A stretch of 64,000 nt of DNA. Origin: Nocardioides sp. TRM66260-LWL (GTDB taxonomy: Bacteria; Actinomycetota; Actinomycetes; Propionibacteriales; Nocardioidaceae). A program made the translations under genes and the position numbers. Positions 51,125 through 58,810 of the stretch are shown piece after piece. The notes below the pieces were generated by a model. It was not told the DNA's origin. It did not search any database and saw only the letters and a program-made list of their open reading frames with translations. The stretch spans positions 124,001 through 188,000 of the forward strand of contig NZ_JAIQZK010000002.1 of assembly GCF_020075545.1 (NCBI RefSeq), written 5' to 3'. Within the stretch, counting starts at the first letter, position 1, and the number at the start of each line of letters is the position of its first letter.

Positions 51125-52651
51125 ATGAGCAGCCTGTCCGACCGCCTGGCCGCCGCCCGCCGCGGCGACGAGCCGGGCGACTCCCCCGCTGCCGACGACG
51201 CCGCGACCGGCGCGGAGTCCGGCGCCCCCGGCGCGCCGGGCGCCTCCGCGAGCGCGGCGAGCCCGGCGAGCCCGGCCGGGGCCGAGGGCGCCGGCCAGCC
51301 GACGGTCGCCGGCAAGCGCCGGGCGACGTCCGAGGCGGCGCTCAGCGCCCGACGCGCGGCCGCCGCCCCGGCGGGCGACCGGATCGACGACCTCAAGGCC
51401 AACGTCCACGCCGAGCTGATGCGCGAGCTCGGCCCGCGGCTCTACGACGCCGACCTCGACACCGCCGAGCTCGACCAGCAGGTGCGCGCCGTGCTCGCCG
51501 AGGTGCTGGCCGCGCAGGACCGTCCGCTCAGCAGCAGCGATCGGGCGCGGGTGACCCAGGAGATCAGCGACGACATCCTCGGCTACGGGCCGATCGAGCC
51601 GTTCCTGCGCGACCCCGACGTCTCCGAGGTCATGGTCAACGGCCACGCGAGCATCTGGCTCGAGCGCGACGGCCGGCTCGTGCCGGCGGACGCGCAGTTC
51701 GTCGACGAGGCGCACCTGCGCCGCACGATCGACAAGATCGTCTCGCGCATCGGCCGGCGCATCGACGAGTCCTCGCCGATGGTCGACGCCCGCCTGCCCG
51801 ACGGCAGCCGCGTCAACGCCGTCGTCCCGCCGCTGGCCGTCGACGGCTCGGCGCTGACGATCCGCAAGTTCGCCACCGACCCGCTCACCGTCGCCGACCT
51901 GATCTCCTTCGGGTCGCTGACGCCGCAGACCGCGGAGTTCCTCGACGCCTGCGTGCGCGGGCGGCTCAACGTGATCGTCTCGGGCAGCACCGGCGCCGGC
52001 AAGACCACGACGCTCAACGTGCTGTCGTCCTTCATCCCCTCCGACGAGCGGATCGTCACGATCGAGGACGCCGCCGAGCTGCAGCTCAAGCAGGACCACG
52101 TGGTGCGGCTGGAGTCGCGGCCGGCGAACATCGAGGGCCGCGGCGAGGTCACGATCCGCGACCTCGTGCGCAACAGCCTGCGCATGCGGCCCGACCGGAT
52201 CATCGTCGGCGAGGTCCGCGACGCCTCCGCGCTCGACATGCTCCAGGCGATGAACACCGGCCACGACGGCTCCATCTGCACCCTGCACTCCAACGGCCCG
52301 CGCGACACGCTCTCGCGCATGGAGACGATGGTGCTGATGGCGGGCATGGACCTGCCGATCCGCGCGATCCGCGAGCAGGTGGCCTCGGCCGTCGACCTGA
52401 TCGTCCACCAGACCCGGCTGAAGGACGGCACCCGCCGCATCACCCACATCACCGAGGTGGAGCGCATGGAGGGCGACGTCATCACGCTGCAGGACGTCTT
52501 CCTCTTCGACGGCTCGCTCGGCTTCGACCGCGACGGCCGCAGCCTCGGCCGGCTGCGACCCACCGGGCTGCGCCCGAAGAGCCTGGAGAAGCTCGCGCTG
52601 GTCAACGTCACCGTCGACCCGATGCTCTTCATGGCGGACCGGATCGCATGA
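51125..52651 (+). CDS. tadA: Type II/IV secretion ATPase TadA/CpaF
   Basis: Hexameric ATPase driving Flp pilus assembly, and retraction in some species. The 508-aa protein has an Ala/Gly-rich N-terminal tail (about 15-75), an N-terminal domain with DDILGYGPIEPFL (about 155), Walker A VSGSTGAGKTTT (about 284-295), an Asp box and Walker B region RPDRIIVGEVRD (about 358), and a His box TGHDGSICTLHSN. It lies between the positioning ATPase and the membrane platform genes and overlaps tadB by 4 nt. Confidence 0.94.
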   Translation: MSSLSDRLAAARRGDEPGDSPAADDAATGAESGAPGAPGASASAASPASPAGAEGAGQPTVAGKRRATSEAALSARRAAAAPAGDRIDDLKANVHAELMRELGPRLYDADLDTAELDQQVRAVLAEVLAAQDRPLSSSDRARVTQEISDDILGYGPIEPFLRDPDVSEVMVNGHASIWLERDGRLVPADAQFVDEAHLRRTIDKIVSRIGRRIDESSPMVDARLPDGSRVNAVVPPLAVDGSALTIRKFATDPLTVADLISFGSLTPQTAEFLDACVRGRLNVIVSGSTGAGKTTTLNVLSSFIPSDERIVTIEDAAELQLKQDHVVRLESRPANIEGRGEVTIRDLVRNSLRMRPDRIIVGEVRDASALDMLQAMNTGHDGSICTLHSNGPRDTLSRMETMVLMAGMDLPIRAIREQVASAVDLIVHQTRLKDGTRRITHITEVERMEGDVITLQDVFLFDGSLGFDRDGRSLGRLRPTGLRPKSLEKLALVNVTVDPMLFMADRIA

Positions 52652-54585
52652 GCCGCCGCCTCGCCTCGCTGGCGCTCGTCGTCCCGGCCGCCCTGGCCGG
52701 CCTGCTCGGGCTCGCCCCGGTCGCCGCGACGGCCGCCGCTCCCGACGGCACCGCCGACATCTCGCACGTGGAGGTCACCGACGCCGGCGTCGAGATGCTG
52801 GTCTCGGTGCCGCGCGGCGCCGACGTGCGCCTCGACGGCGTCACCGCGACGATCGCCGGCCAGCCGGCGGGTCAGGTGAGCGCGCAGCCGGCCTCGGCCA
52901 CCGACGCCGTGCGCCGCACGACCGTGCTCGTCGTCGACACCAGCCCGTCGATGCGCGGCGAGCGGTTCGCGGCCGCCAAGCAGGCCGCCGCCACCTTCCT
53001 CGACACCGTCCCCGACGACGTCGAGGTCGGCATCGTGTCCTTCGCGGGCGACATCACCGTCGCCCAGCCGCCCACGCTCGACCACGCCGCCGCCCGCACC
53101 GTGCTGGACTCGCTGCGCATCGCGCCGCGCACCCGCCTCTACGACGGCGTCCTGCGCGCCGTCCGGGTGGCCGGCACCGAGGGCCAGCGGCGCCTGCTCG
53201 TGCTCAGCGACGGCGCCGACACCTCCACCACGTCGCTCGCCTCCGTCGTCGCCACGCTGCGCCGCACCCGCACCCAGGTCGACGCGATCGCGCTCGACGC
53301 CGGTACCCCGAGCGCGGCGCTCAGCCGACTCGCCGCGGCCGGGCGGGGCACCGTGATCGCGGCCGACCGGGCCGACCTCGAGCAGGCCTTCGCCGGCGAG
53401 GCGGACGCCCTGGACCGGCAGATCGTCGTCAGCGCGACGCGTCCGGCCGGCCTCTCCGCCACCAGCGGGACGGTGTCGGTCACCGTCCCGACCGCGACGG
53501 GCACGCTCACCGCCGACGCCTACGCGACCATCGGCCGCGCGGCGATCGTGCCGGCCTCCGCGCCGTCCGTCCCCTCGCTCGGGGTGGTCGGCCCGGGGCT
53601 GCCGTCGTGGGCCCTGTACGCCGGCGTCGGCGTCCTCGGCGTCGGACTCCTCGGGCTGCTGGTGCTGCTCGTGCCGCGCGCCCCGCAGCCGCTCAGCGCC
53701 GCCGACCGGGTCTCGCGCTACACCAGCGCCGTCTCCGGCCTCGGCGGCGGTCAGGCCGGACTGCCGAAGATCGACCCCGACCAGGCGATCGCCCAGGCCA
53801 AGGACGCCGCCACCCAGATGCTGCACCGCAACCGCGACCTCGAGACGCGCATCGCCCGCCGCCTCGACGCCGCCGGCAGCGAGATGAAGCCGGCCGAGTG
53901 GCTGCTGGTGCACCTCGGCGTGTTCGTGGCCGCCGCGCTGCTCGGCCTGCTGCTCAGCGCCGGCAACCTGCTGCTCGGCCTCCTGGTGGTCGTGCTCGGC
54001 GCCGTCGGCCCGTGGATCGTGCTCGGCGTCCGCGGCGCCCGCCGCCGACGCCGGTTCGCGGCGAGCCTGCCCGACACGCTGCAGCTGATGTCCGGGGCGC
54101 TGGCCGCCGGTCTCTCCCTGCAGCAGGCCGTCGACACCATCGTCAAGGAGGGCAGCGACCCGATCGCCGGGGAGTTCCGCCGCGTGATGGTCGAGACCCG
54201 GCTCGGCGTCTCGGTGGAGGAGGCGCTCGACGGCGTCGCCGAGCGCTTCGAGAGCAAGGACTTCGAGTGGGTCGTCATGGCGATCCGCATCCAGCGGCAG
54301 GTCGGCGGCAACCTCGCCGAGCTCCTCGACACGGTCGCCGCGACCATGCGCGAGCGCGAGTACATGCGTCGTCAGGTCGCCTCGCTCTCGGCCGAGGGCC
54401 GGCTCTCGGCGTGGGTGCTCGGCTGCCTGCCCGGGCTGTTCCTGCTCTACCTCGTGCTGACCCAGGGGTCCTACGTGGCCCCGCTGTTCCACGACCCCCG
54501 CGGCTGGGTGCTGCTCGGCGGCGGGACGCTGTGGCTGTCCCTCGGCGTGTTCTGGATGAGCCGCCTGGTGAAGGTGGAGGTGTAG
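52648..54585 (+). CDS. tadB: TadB membrane platform protein fused to a secreted von Willebrand A domain
   Basis: A 645-aa fusion. It starts with a signal peptide (1-31, cut near AATAA) and an extracytoplasmic vWA domain (about 90-265) with a complete MIDAS motif DTSPS (97-101). A beta-rich segment follows, then a membrane helix (about 315-340), a cytoplasmic linker and the standard TadB part: two helices near 425-470, the T2SSF domain (SGALAAGLSLQQAVDTIVKEG near 495) and two C-terminal helices. Normal TadB is about 300-330 aa. The extra half faces outside, where it could bind pilin, wall or a host surface. ATGA overlap with tadA. Confidence 0.9.
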   Translation: MSRRLASLALVVPAALAGLLGLAPVAATAAAPDGTADISHVEVTDAGVEMLVSVPRGADVRLDGVTATIAGQPAGQVSAQPASATDAVRRTTVLVVDTSPSMRGERFAAAKQAAATFLDTVPDDVEVGIVSFAGDITVAQPPTLDHAAARTVLDSLRIAPRTRLYDGVLRAVRVAGTEGQRRLLVLSDGADTSTTSLASVVATLRRTRTQVDAIALDAGTPSAALSRLAAAGRGTVIAADRADLEQAFAGEADALDRQIVVSATRPAGLSATSGTVSVTVPTATGTLTADAYATIGRAAIVPASAPSVPSLGVVGPGLPSWALYAGVGVLGVGLLGLLVLLVPRAPQPLSAADRVSRYTSAVSGLGGGQAGLPKIDPDQAIAQAKDAATQMLHRNRDLETRIARRLDAAGSEMKPAEWLLVHLGVFVAAALLGLLLSAGNLLLGLLVVVLGAVGPWIVLGVRGARRRRRFAASLPDTLQLMSGALAAGLSLQQAVDTIVKEGSDPIAGEFRRVMVETRLGVSVEEALDGVAERFESKDFEWVVMAIRIQRQVGGNLAELLDTVAATMREREYMRRQVASLSAEGRLSAWVLGCLPGLFLLYLVLTQGSYVAPLFHDPRGWVLLGGGTLWLSLGVFWMSRLVKVEV

Positions 54586-54589
54586 TGCC

Positions 54590-55519
54590 GTGCTGCTGAT
54601 GCTGGTCCTCGGCCTGATGCTCGTCGTCGCGGCCCTCGTGCTGCTCGGCGTGGCCCTGCGCCCCCAGGACGCCGCGGGTGGGCTCTCCCGCTCCCTGGAG
54701 GTCCTCGAGGCGATGACGGCGGCGCCGGCCGACCTGCGTCGCCAGGAGGCCGAGCGACCGTTCTCCGAGCGCGTGCTCGAGCCCCTGCGCGAGCGGGCCC
54801 TGACCCTCGGCCGGCGCCTGTCTGGCGGCGACACCACCGAGCGGATCCGCCGACGGCTCGAGCTGGCCGGCAACCCGGCCGGCTGGAGCGTCGACCGGGT
54901 CGTCTCCGGCAAGGTGCTGCTGGCGGGCCTGGGCCTGGTGCTGGGCCTGCTCGCCTCTCTCCTGCTGGCCCACTCCCTGCCGGTGCGGATCGGCCTGAGC
55001 CTGCTCGGGGCCGCCGCCGGGTTCTTCGCCCTCGACGCCTTCCTCTACCAGCGCGCGCACGACCGCGGCGAGGCCGTGCAGCGCGCGCTGCCCGACGCGA
55101 TCGACCTGCTCACCATCTCGGTCGAGGCGGGCCTGGGGTTCGACGCCGCGGTCCAGCAGGTCGCGCGCAACACCGAGGGCCCGCTGGCCGACGAGCTCGC
55201 CCGCGTGCTGCAGGAGATGCAGCTGGGGCAGGGGCGCGCCGAGGCCCTCCGCGGCCTGGCCGAGCGCACGCACGTCGAGGACCTGCAGTCGTTCGTCGGC
55301 TCGATGGTCCAGGCCGACTCCTTCGGCGTCCCGATCGCGCAGGTGCTGCGCGTGCAGTCGCAGGAGATGCGGGTCAAGCGACGACAGCGGGCCGAGGAGA
55401 AGGCCCAGCAGGTGCCGGTGAAGATGACCGTCCCGCTGATCTTCTTCATCCTGCCGTGCCTCTTCGTGGCGGTCATGGGCCCCGCGGCGATCAACATCAT
55501 GGACAGCTTCAGCCGCTGA
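54590..55519 (+). CDS. tadC: TadC membrane platform protein
   Basis: The second T2SSF-type platform subunit, 309 aa. An N-terminal helix (MLLMLVLGLMLVVAALVLLG), two helices near 105-145, the T2SSF domain (AIDLLTISVEAGLGFDAAVQQV near 168) and a final helix (MTVPLIFFILPCLFVAVMG) are visible. It pairs with TadB to form the inner platform turned by TadA. It starts with a GTG 4 nt after tadB. A perfect hairpin follows at 55529-55549. Confidence 0.92.
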   Translation: MLLMLVLGLMLVVAALVLLGVALRPQDAAGGLSRSLEVLEAMTAAPADLRRQEAERPFSERVLEPLRERALTLGRRLSGGDTTERIRRRLELAGNPAGWSVDRVVSGKVLLAGLGLVLGLLASLLLAHSLPVRIGLSLLGAAAGFFALDAFLYQRAHDRGEAVQRALPDAIDLLTISVEAGLGFDAAVQQVARNTEGPLADELARVLQEMQLGQGRAEALRGLAERTHVEDLQSFVGSMVQADSFGVPIAQVLRVQSQEMRVKRRQRAEEKAQQVPVKMTVPLIFFILPCLFVAVMGPAAINIMDSFSR

Positions 55520-55528
55520 CGGCGTGTC

Positions 55529-55549
55529 GGGAGCGGGCGTACCGCTCCC
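55529..55549 (+). terminator. Terminator of the tad operon
   Basis: A perfect 8-bp stem GGGAGCGG/CCGCTCCC with a 5-nt loop, 9 nt after the tadC stop. It separates the machinery from the two-component genes. Confidence 0.7.
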
Positions 55550-55563
55550 CCGCGTCCAGCGAC

Positions 55564-55569
55564 CATAAT
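55564..55569 (+). promoter_or_regulatory. Candidate -10 of the two-component operon
   Basis: CATAAT is an AT-rich island in this region and close to TATAAT. It lies about 84 nt before the kinase ATG. No clear -35. Confidence 0.4.
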
Positions 55570-55652
55570 CACGCGAGCCACTCGGGGCTCACGGACGGAC
55601 CGGCACCTCGGCTCCGCCCCGCACCACCGCTCCCACCCCGGAAAGTGACCTC

Positions 55653-57242
55653 ATGACCACGCTGCAGCGTCAGGTGTTCCGCCTGAGCGCCGCCGCGCGC
55701 GCCTTCGTGCTCGTGGTCCTCCTCGGCTCGGCCGTCTATGCGCGCGACGACGTCGCCCTGCACACCGTCGGCGCGGTCGGAGGGCTGTGGCTCGTCGTCC
55801 AGCTCGCCGAGCGCTGGCCCGAGCGCACCGTGCCCGTGCTCGGCGTGCTCGAGCCGCTGGCGGTCGGCGCGGCGTGCGGTCTGAGCCTGCACCAGAGCAC
55901 CGCGGCGATCGGCCTGATGACCGTCCCCGCGTTCACCGGCGGCCTGCACCGGGGCGTCCGCGGCATGGGGGTCGCCCTGTCGGCGCAGGTCAGCGCCATC
56001 GTCGCGCTCGCCTACCTCGGCTACAACGGCATCACCCGCGAGCAGAGCGTCGCGACCTTCACCTGGACGGTCACCGGCCTCGGCCTGGGCCTCGTGGCCT
56101 GCTTCGTGCGCAGCGCGCTGCTGCGCAGCAACGACCCCCTGACGCCGTACTACTACGCCCAGACGCTGATCCGGCAGCTCATCGGCCTCAGCGGCGACCT
56201 CAGCTCCGGGCTGGATCCCACGATCCTCGGCGGGGCGATCATGGCGCGGGTCGACGACGAGCTGCCCACCGCGCGCCTGGCCCTGTACGTGCCGCGCGAG
56301 GACGAGCTCGTCCCGCTCGTCACCAAGAGCCTCGACCCCGGCGCCGCCGCCGGGCCCGCCGACCTCTCCGACCACCTCACGCTCGCGCAGAGCGCCTGGG
56401 ACGGCGAGGAGACCCTCGTGCTCGACGCCGAGGGCCGGCTGGCGCTGGTGCTGGTCACCGACGCCGGACGGGTCGGCGTGGTCGCCGCGACGCCCACGGC
56501 CGGCGTCGACGCCCGCGACCTGCAGCGGCGGCTCACCCGGGCGCTCCACCCGCTGGCCGTGCAGCTCGACACCGCCCTGCTGTTCGCCCGCTTCCGCGAC
56601 ACCGCCACCGCCGAGGAGCGCCGGCGGCTCTCCCGGGAGATGCACGACGGCGTCGCCCAGGACATCGCCTCGTTGGGCTACTTGGTCGACATCGTCGCGG
56701 CGAGCCCGCCGGGCCCCAAGCAGGAGGCGCAGCTGGAGCTGCTGCGCGAGCGGATCTCGGCGGTCGTCGCCGAGGTGCGACGCACCGTCATCACGCTGCG
56801 CACCAGCGTCGGCGCGAGCGAGACGCTGGGCACCGCGATCACCTCCATCGCCCGCAACCTCGGGCAGGTCTCCGGCATCCCGATCGCCGTCACCCTCGAC
56901 GAGCAGCCGACGCGACTGCGACCCGAGGTCGAGGCCGAGCTGTTCCGCATCGCCCAGGAGGCGATGAACAACGCCGTCAAGCACTCGGGGTGCACGCAGA
57001 TCCACGTGCACTGCCAGGTGCAGCCGCCCTCGGCGTCGATCACCGTCAGCGACAACGGACGCGGCATGGGCACCGGCCGCTCCGACTCCTACGGCCTCGG
57101 CATCATGCAGGAGCGCACGCACCTCATCGGCGGCATACTGACCCTCACCGACACGCCCGGCGGTGGCCTCACCGTCCGCGTCGTGCTCGGCGACCAGATC
57201 CCCGACGTCCCCGTCGGGGAGGAGCAGAAGGCGCAGCTGTGA
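55653..57242 (+). CDS. NarL-type sensor histidine kinase in the tad locus
   Basis: A 529-aa membrane kinase with about five hydrophobic segments in the first 160 residues, a GAF-like domain (about 185-310), the HisKA_3 dimerisation helix with the phospho-accepting His331 (RRLSREMHDGVAQDIASL) and a HATPase_c domain (NNAVKHSG near 440; DNGRGMG; YGLGIMQER). It overlaps the response regulator by 4 nt. It sits between tadC and the pilin genes, so it likely controls pilus production. The signal is unknown. Confidence 0.9.
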   Translation: MTTLQRQVFRLSAAARAFVLVVLLGSAVYARDDVALHTVGAVGGLWLVVQLAERWPERTVPVLGVLEPLAVGAACGLSLHQSTAAIGLMTVPAFTGGLHRGVRGMGVALSAQVSAIVALAYLGYNGITREQSVATFTWTVTGLGLGLVACFVRSALLRSNDPLTPYYYAQTLIRQLIGLSGDLSSGLDPTILGGAIMARVDDELPTARLALYVPREDELVPLVTKSLDPGAAAGPADLSDHLTLAQSAWDGEETLVLDAEGRLALVLVTDAGRVGVVAATPTAGVDARDLQRRLTRALHPLAVQLDTALLFARFRDTATAEERRRLSREMHDGVAQDIASLGYLVDIVAASPPGPKQEAQLELLRERISAVVAEVRRTVITLRTSVGASETLGTAITSIARNLGQVSGIPIAVTLDEQPTRLRPEVEAELFRIAQEAMNNAVKHSGCTQIHVHCQVQPPSASITVSDNGRGMGTGRSDSYGLGIMQERTHLIGGILTLTDTPGGGLTVRVVLGDQIPDVPVGEEQKAQL

Positions 57243-57907
57243 ACGACACCGCGAACCCCACCGAGCCGGCCCCGACCCGCGTCATGCTGGTCGACGACCA
57301 CGAGCTCATCCGCACCGGCCTGGCCGGCGTCTTCGACCTCCAGGACGACATGGAGGTCGTCGGCGTGGCCGGCAGCGTCGCCGAGTGCATGGCGCGCTGC
57401 GCCGAGCTGCGCCCCGACGTCGTCGTCACCGACCTGCAGCTGCAGGACGGCACCGGCCTCGACATCGTCCGGGCGCTGCGCAAGCGGAGCGAGACGATCG
57501 GCCTGGTGGTGCTGACGATGCACTCCGGCGACGACCAGATCTTCGCCGCCATGGAGGCCGGCGCGTCCGGCTTCGTCGGCAAGGACGCGCCCTCCTCGGA
57601 GGTCGTCAAGGCCGCGCGGCATGCGCGGGTCTCGCCGCGCTCGTTCGTCTGCGCCGGCCTGGTCGGGGCGATGATGCGCCGCTCGGCCGCCGAGTCGACC
57701 CGGCTCACCGACCGCGAGCACGAGGTCCTGCTGCTCCTGGCCGACGGGCTGGGCGCGGCGCAGATCGGCCAGCGGCTCTACCTCAGCGAGTCGACCGCCA
57801 AGTCGCACATCGCGAAGATCTACCAGAAGCTCGGCGCCACCAACCGCGCCCAGGCGCTCGTCACGGCCATGCGCATCGGCCTGCTGTCCACCGTCAAGCC
57901 CAGCTGA
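57239..57907 (+). CDS. NarL/LuxR-type response regulator in the tad locus
   Basis: A 222-aa two-domain regulator. The receiver has Asp19-Asp20 and the phospho-acceptor Asp65 (VVVTDLQLQDG), with Lys in GFVGKDAP (near 109). The LuxR helix-turn-helix is at about 155-215 (LTDREHEVLLLLADG...IGQRLYLSESTAKSHIAKIYQKLG, split here). It starts with a GTG inside the kinase stop. Probable targets are the tad and flp promoters, which share the motif CGGCCGAAGG...TCCCGA. A strong terminator follows. Confidence 0.92.
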   Translation: MNDTANPTEPAPTRVMLVDDHELIRTGLAGVFDLQDDMEVVGVAGSVAECMARCAELRPDVVVTDLQLQDGTGLDIVRALRKRSETIGLVVLTMHSGDDQIFAAMEAGASGFVGKDAPSSEVVKAARHARVSPRSFVCAGLVGAMMRRSAAESTRLTDREHEVLLLLADGLGAAQIGQRLYLSESTAKSHIAKIYQKLGATNRAQALVTAMRIGLLSTVKPS

Positions 57908-57927
57908 GCCAGCACCGCTCAGCCCGC

Positions 57928-57963
57928 ACGGCCCGCGCCCCCAGCCGAGGGGACGCGGGCCGT
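57928..57963 (+). terminator. Terminator of the two-component operon
   Basis: A stem of ACGGCCCGCG/CGCGGGCCGT (10 bp) plus inner CCCC/GGGG, 20 nt after the response regulator stop. Confidence 0.8.
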
Positions 57964-57973
57964 CGTGCGTCTG

Positions 57974-57989
57974 CGGCCGAAGGTCCCGA
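57974..57989 (+). promoter_or_regulatory. Motif shared with the tad promoter, upstream of flp
   Basis: CGGCCGAAGG followed directly by TCCCGA. The tad promoter has CGGCCGAAGG at 48992-49001 and TCCCGA at 49005-49010 (3 nt between). Candidate binding site of the locus's own response regulator. The rest of the 200-nt gap to flp1 shows no clear -10/-35 pair. Confidence 0.4.
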
Positions 57990-58163
57990 ACGGGTCAGGG
58001 CGGCCGTCGCGACGGGGTAGCTCGAAGTGACTACGCGCCTCGACGCGGTCACCCGATCCGGCCACCCCCCTCCGCGCAGCAGGATTCATGTCGTGAGGTC
58101 GAAGGCCTCACCGGAGCGGTCACAGCCCGAGCCGATCCACTTCAGTCCTCCTGGGAGAACCTC

Positions 58164-58379
58164 ATGATCGAGTACCTGCGCCTCCTCTTCTCCGGCCGTC
58201 GCCCCACCGCCGACGACCGCGGCGCCTCCGCCGTCGAGTACGGCCTGCTCATCGCCGGCATCGCCGCGATCATCGTCGTCGCCGTCATGACCCTCGGCCC
58301 GGTCGTGAAGAAGGCCTTCACCGCCACCTGCTCGTCCATCACCAGCAACAACGCCGCGGTCGCCACCGGCAGCTGCTGA
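58164..58379 (+). CDS. flp: Flp-type pilin 1
   Basis: A 71-aa prepilin. The leader (1-20) ends in Gly20, and the class IVb cut site is G/ASAVEYGLL; Glu25 is the conserved Glu5 of the mature pilin. Then comes the hydrophobic helix (about 27-48) and a short C-terminal part with Cys56 and the final residue Cys71. Mature length would be 51 aa. The ATG follows GGGAGAACC. No prepilin peptidase (TadV) is in the window, so it must be encoded elsewhere. Confidence 0.93.
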   Translation: MIEYLRLLFSGRRPTADDRGASAVEYGLLIAGIAAIIVVAVMTLGPVVKKAFTATCSSITSNNAAVATGSC

Positions 58380-58383
58380 TCGT

Positions 58384-58427
58384 GCCGGCGGCGGGCTCGG
58401 AGCTCGGCCGAGCCCCACGCCGCCGGC
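58384..58427 (+). terminator. Large hairpin between the two pilin genes
   Basis: A 17-bp stem (9 bp GCCGGCGGC/GCCGCCGGC, then 8 bp GGGCTCGG/CCGAGCCC, with a 3-nt bulge) starts 5 nt after the flp1 stop. It is a partial terminator or an RNA-stabilising 3' end. Confidence 0.7.
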
Positions 58428-58471
58428 CCCGGCAGTCCCACCGCACCAGCGACGCCACGAAGAAGGACGAC

Positions 58472-58687
58472 ATGCAGCTGCTCACCCGGATCCTCCAGGC
58501 TCTGGCCCCAGCCCGTCGCGACGACGACGGAGCCTCGGCGGTCGAGTACGCGCTGCTGATCTCCGGCATCGCCGCGATCATCGTGGTCGCGGTCGTGGCC
58601 CTCGGCCCGGTCGTGAAGAAGGCGTTCACCGAGACGTGCTCGAGCATGACCTCCAACGCCACCGCCCTGGCCACCGGCACCTGCTAG
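58472..58687 (+). CDS. flp: Flp-type pilin 2
   Basis: A 71-aa paralogue of the preceding pilin with the same layout: cut site G20/ASAVEYALL, Glu25, a hydrophobic helix and Cys56/Cys71 in identical places. Differences gather in the leader and the C-terminal 15 residues. AAGGA precedes the ATG. The pair arose by tandem duplication and may form a mixed pilus or be major and minor subunits. Confidence 0.93.
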   Translation: MQLLTRILQALAPARRDDDGASAVEYALLISGIAAIIVVAVVALGPVVKKAFTETCSSMTSNATALATGTC

Positions 58688-58740
58688 GCGCCGACCCCCG
58701 CGGGCTCCGCCCGCACCGCCGCACCCGCGGCTCGCGAGAC

Positions 58741-58760
58741 CACTCTCTGGGGAGGGAGTG
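58741..58760. terminator. Hairpin between flp2 and the M48 protease gene
   Basis: CACTCTC/GGGAGTG (7 bp with one T-G pair), loop TGGGGA. It could serve the convergent genes on both sides. Confidence 0.5.
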
Positions 58761-58810
58761 AACGGCCCTCGTCGAGCGCGATGTCGGAGGACGACACCGG
58801 GAGACCGGTC

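Noticed and set aside
51583..54912. 1109-residue open frame antisense to tadA-tadC
   Set aside because: Opposite strand of three well-supported genes; no ribosome binding site or domain.
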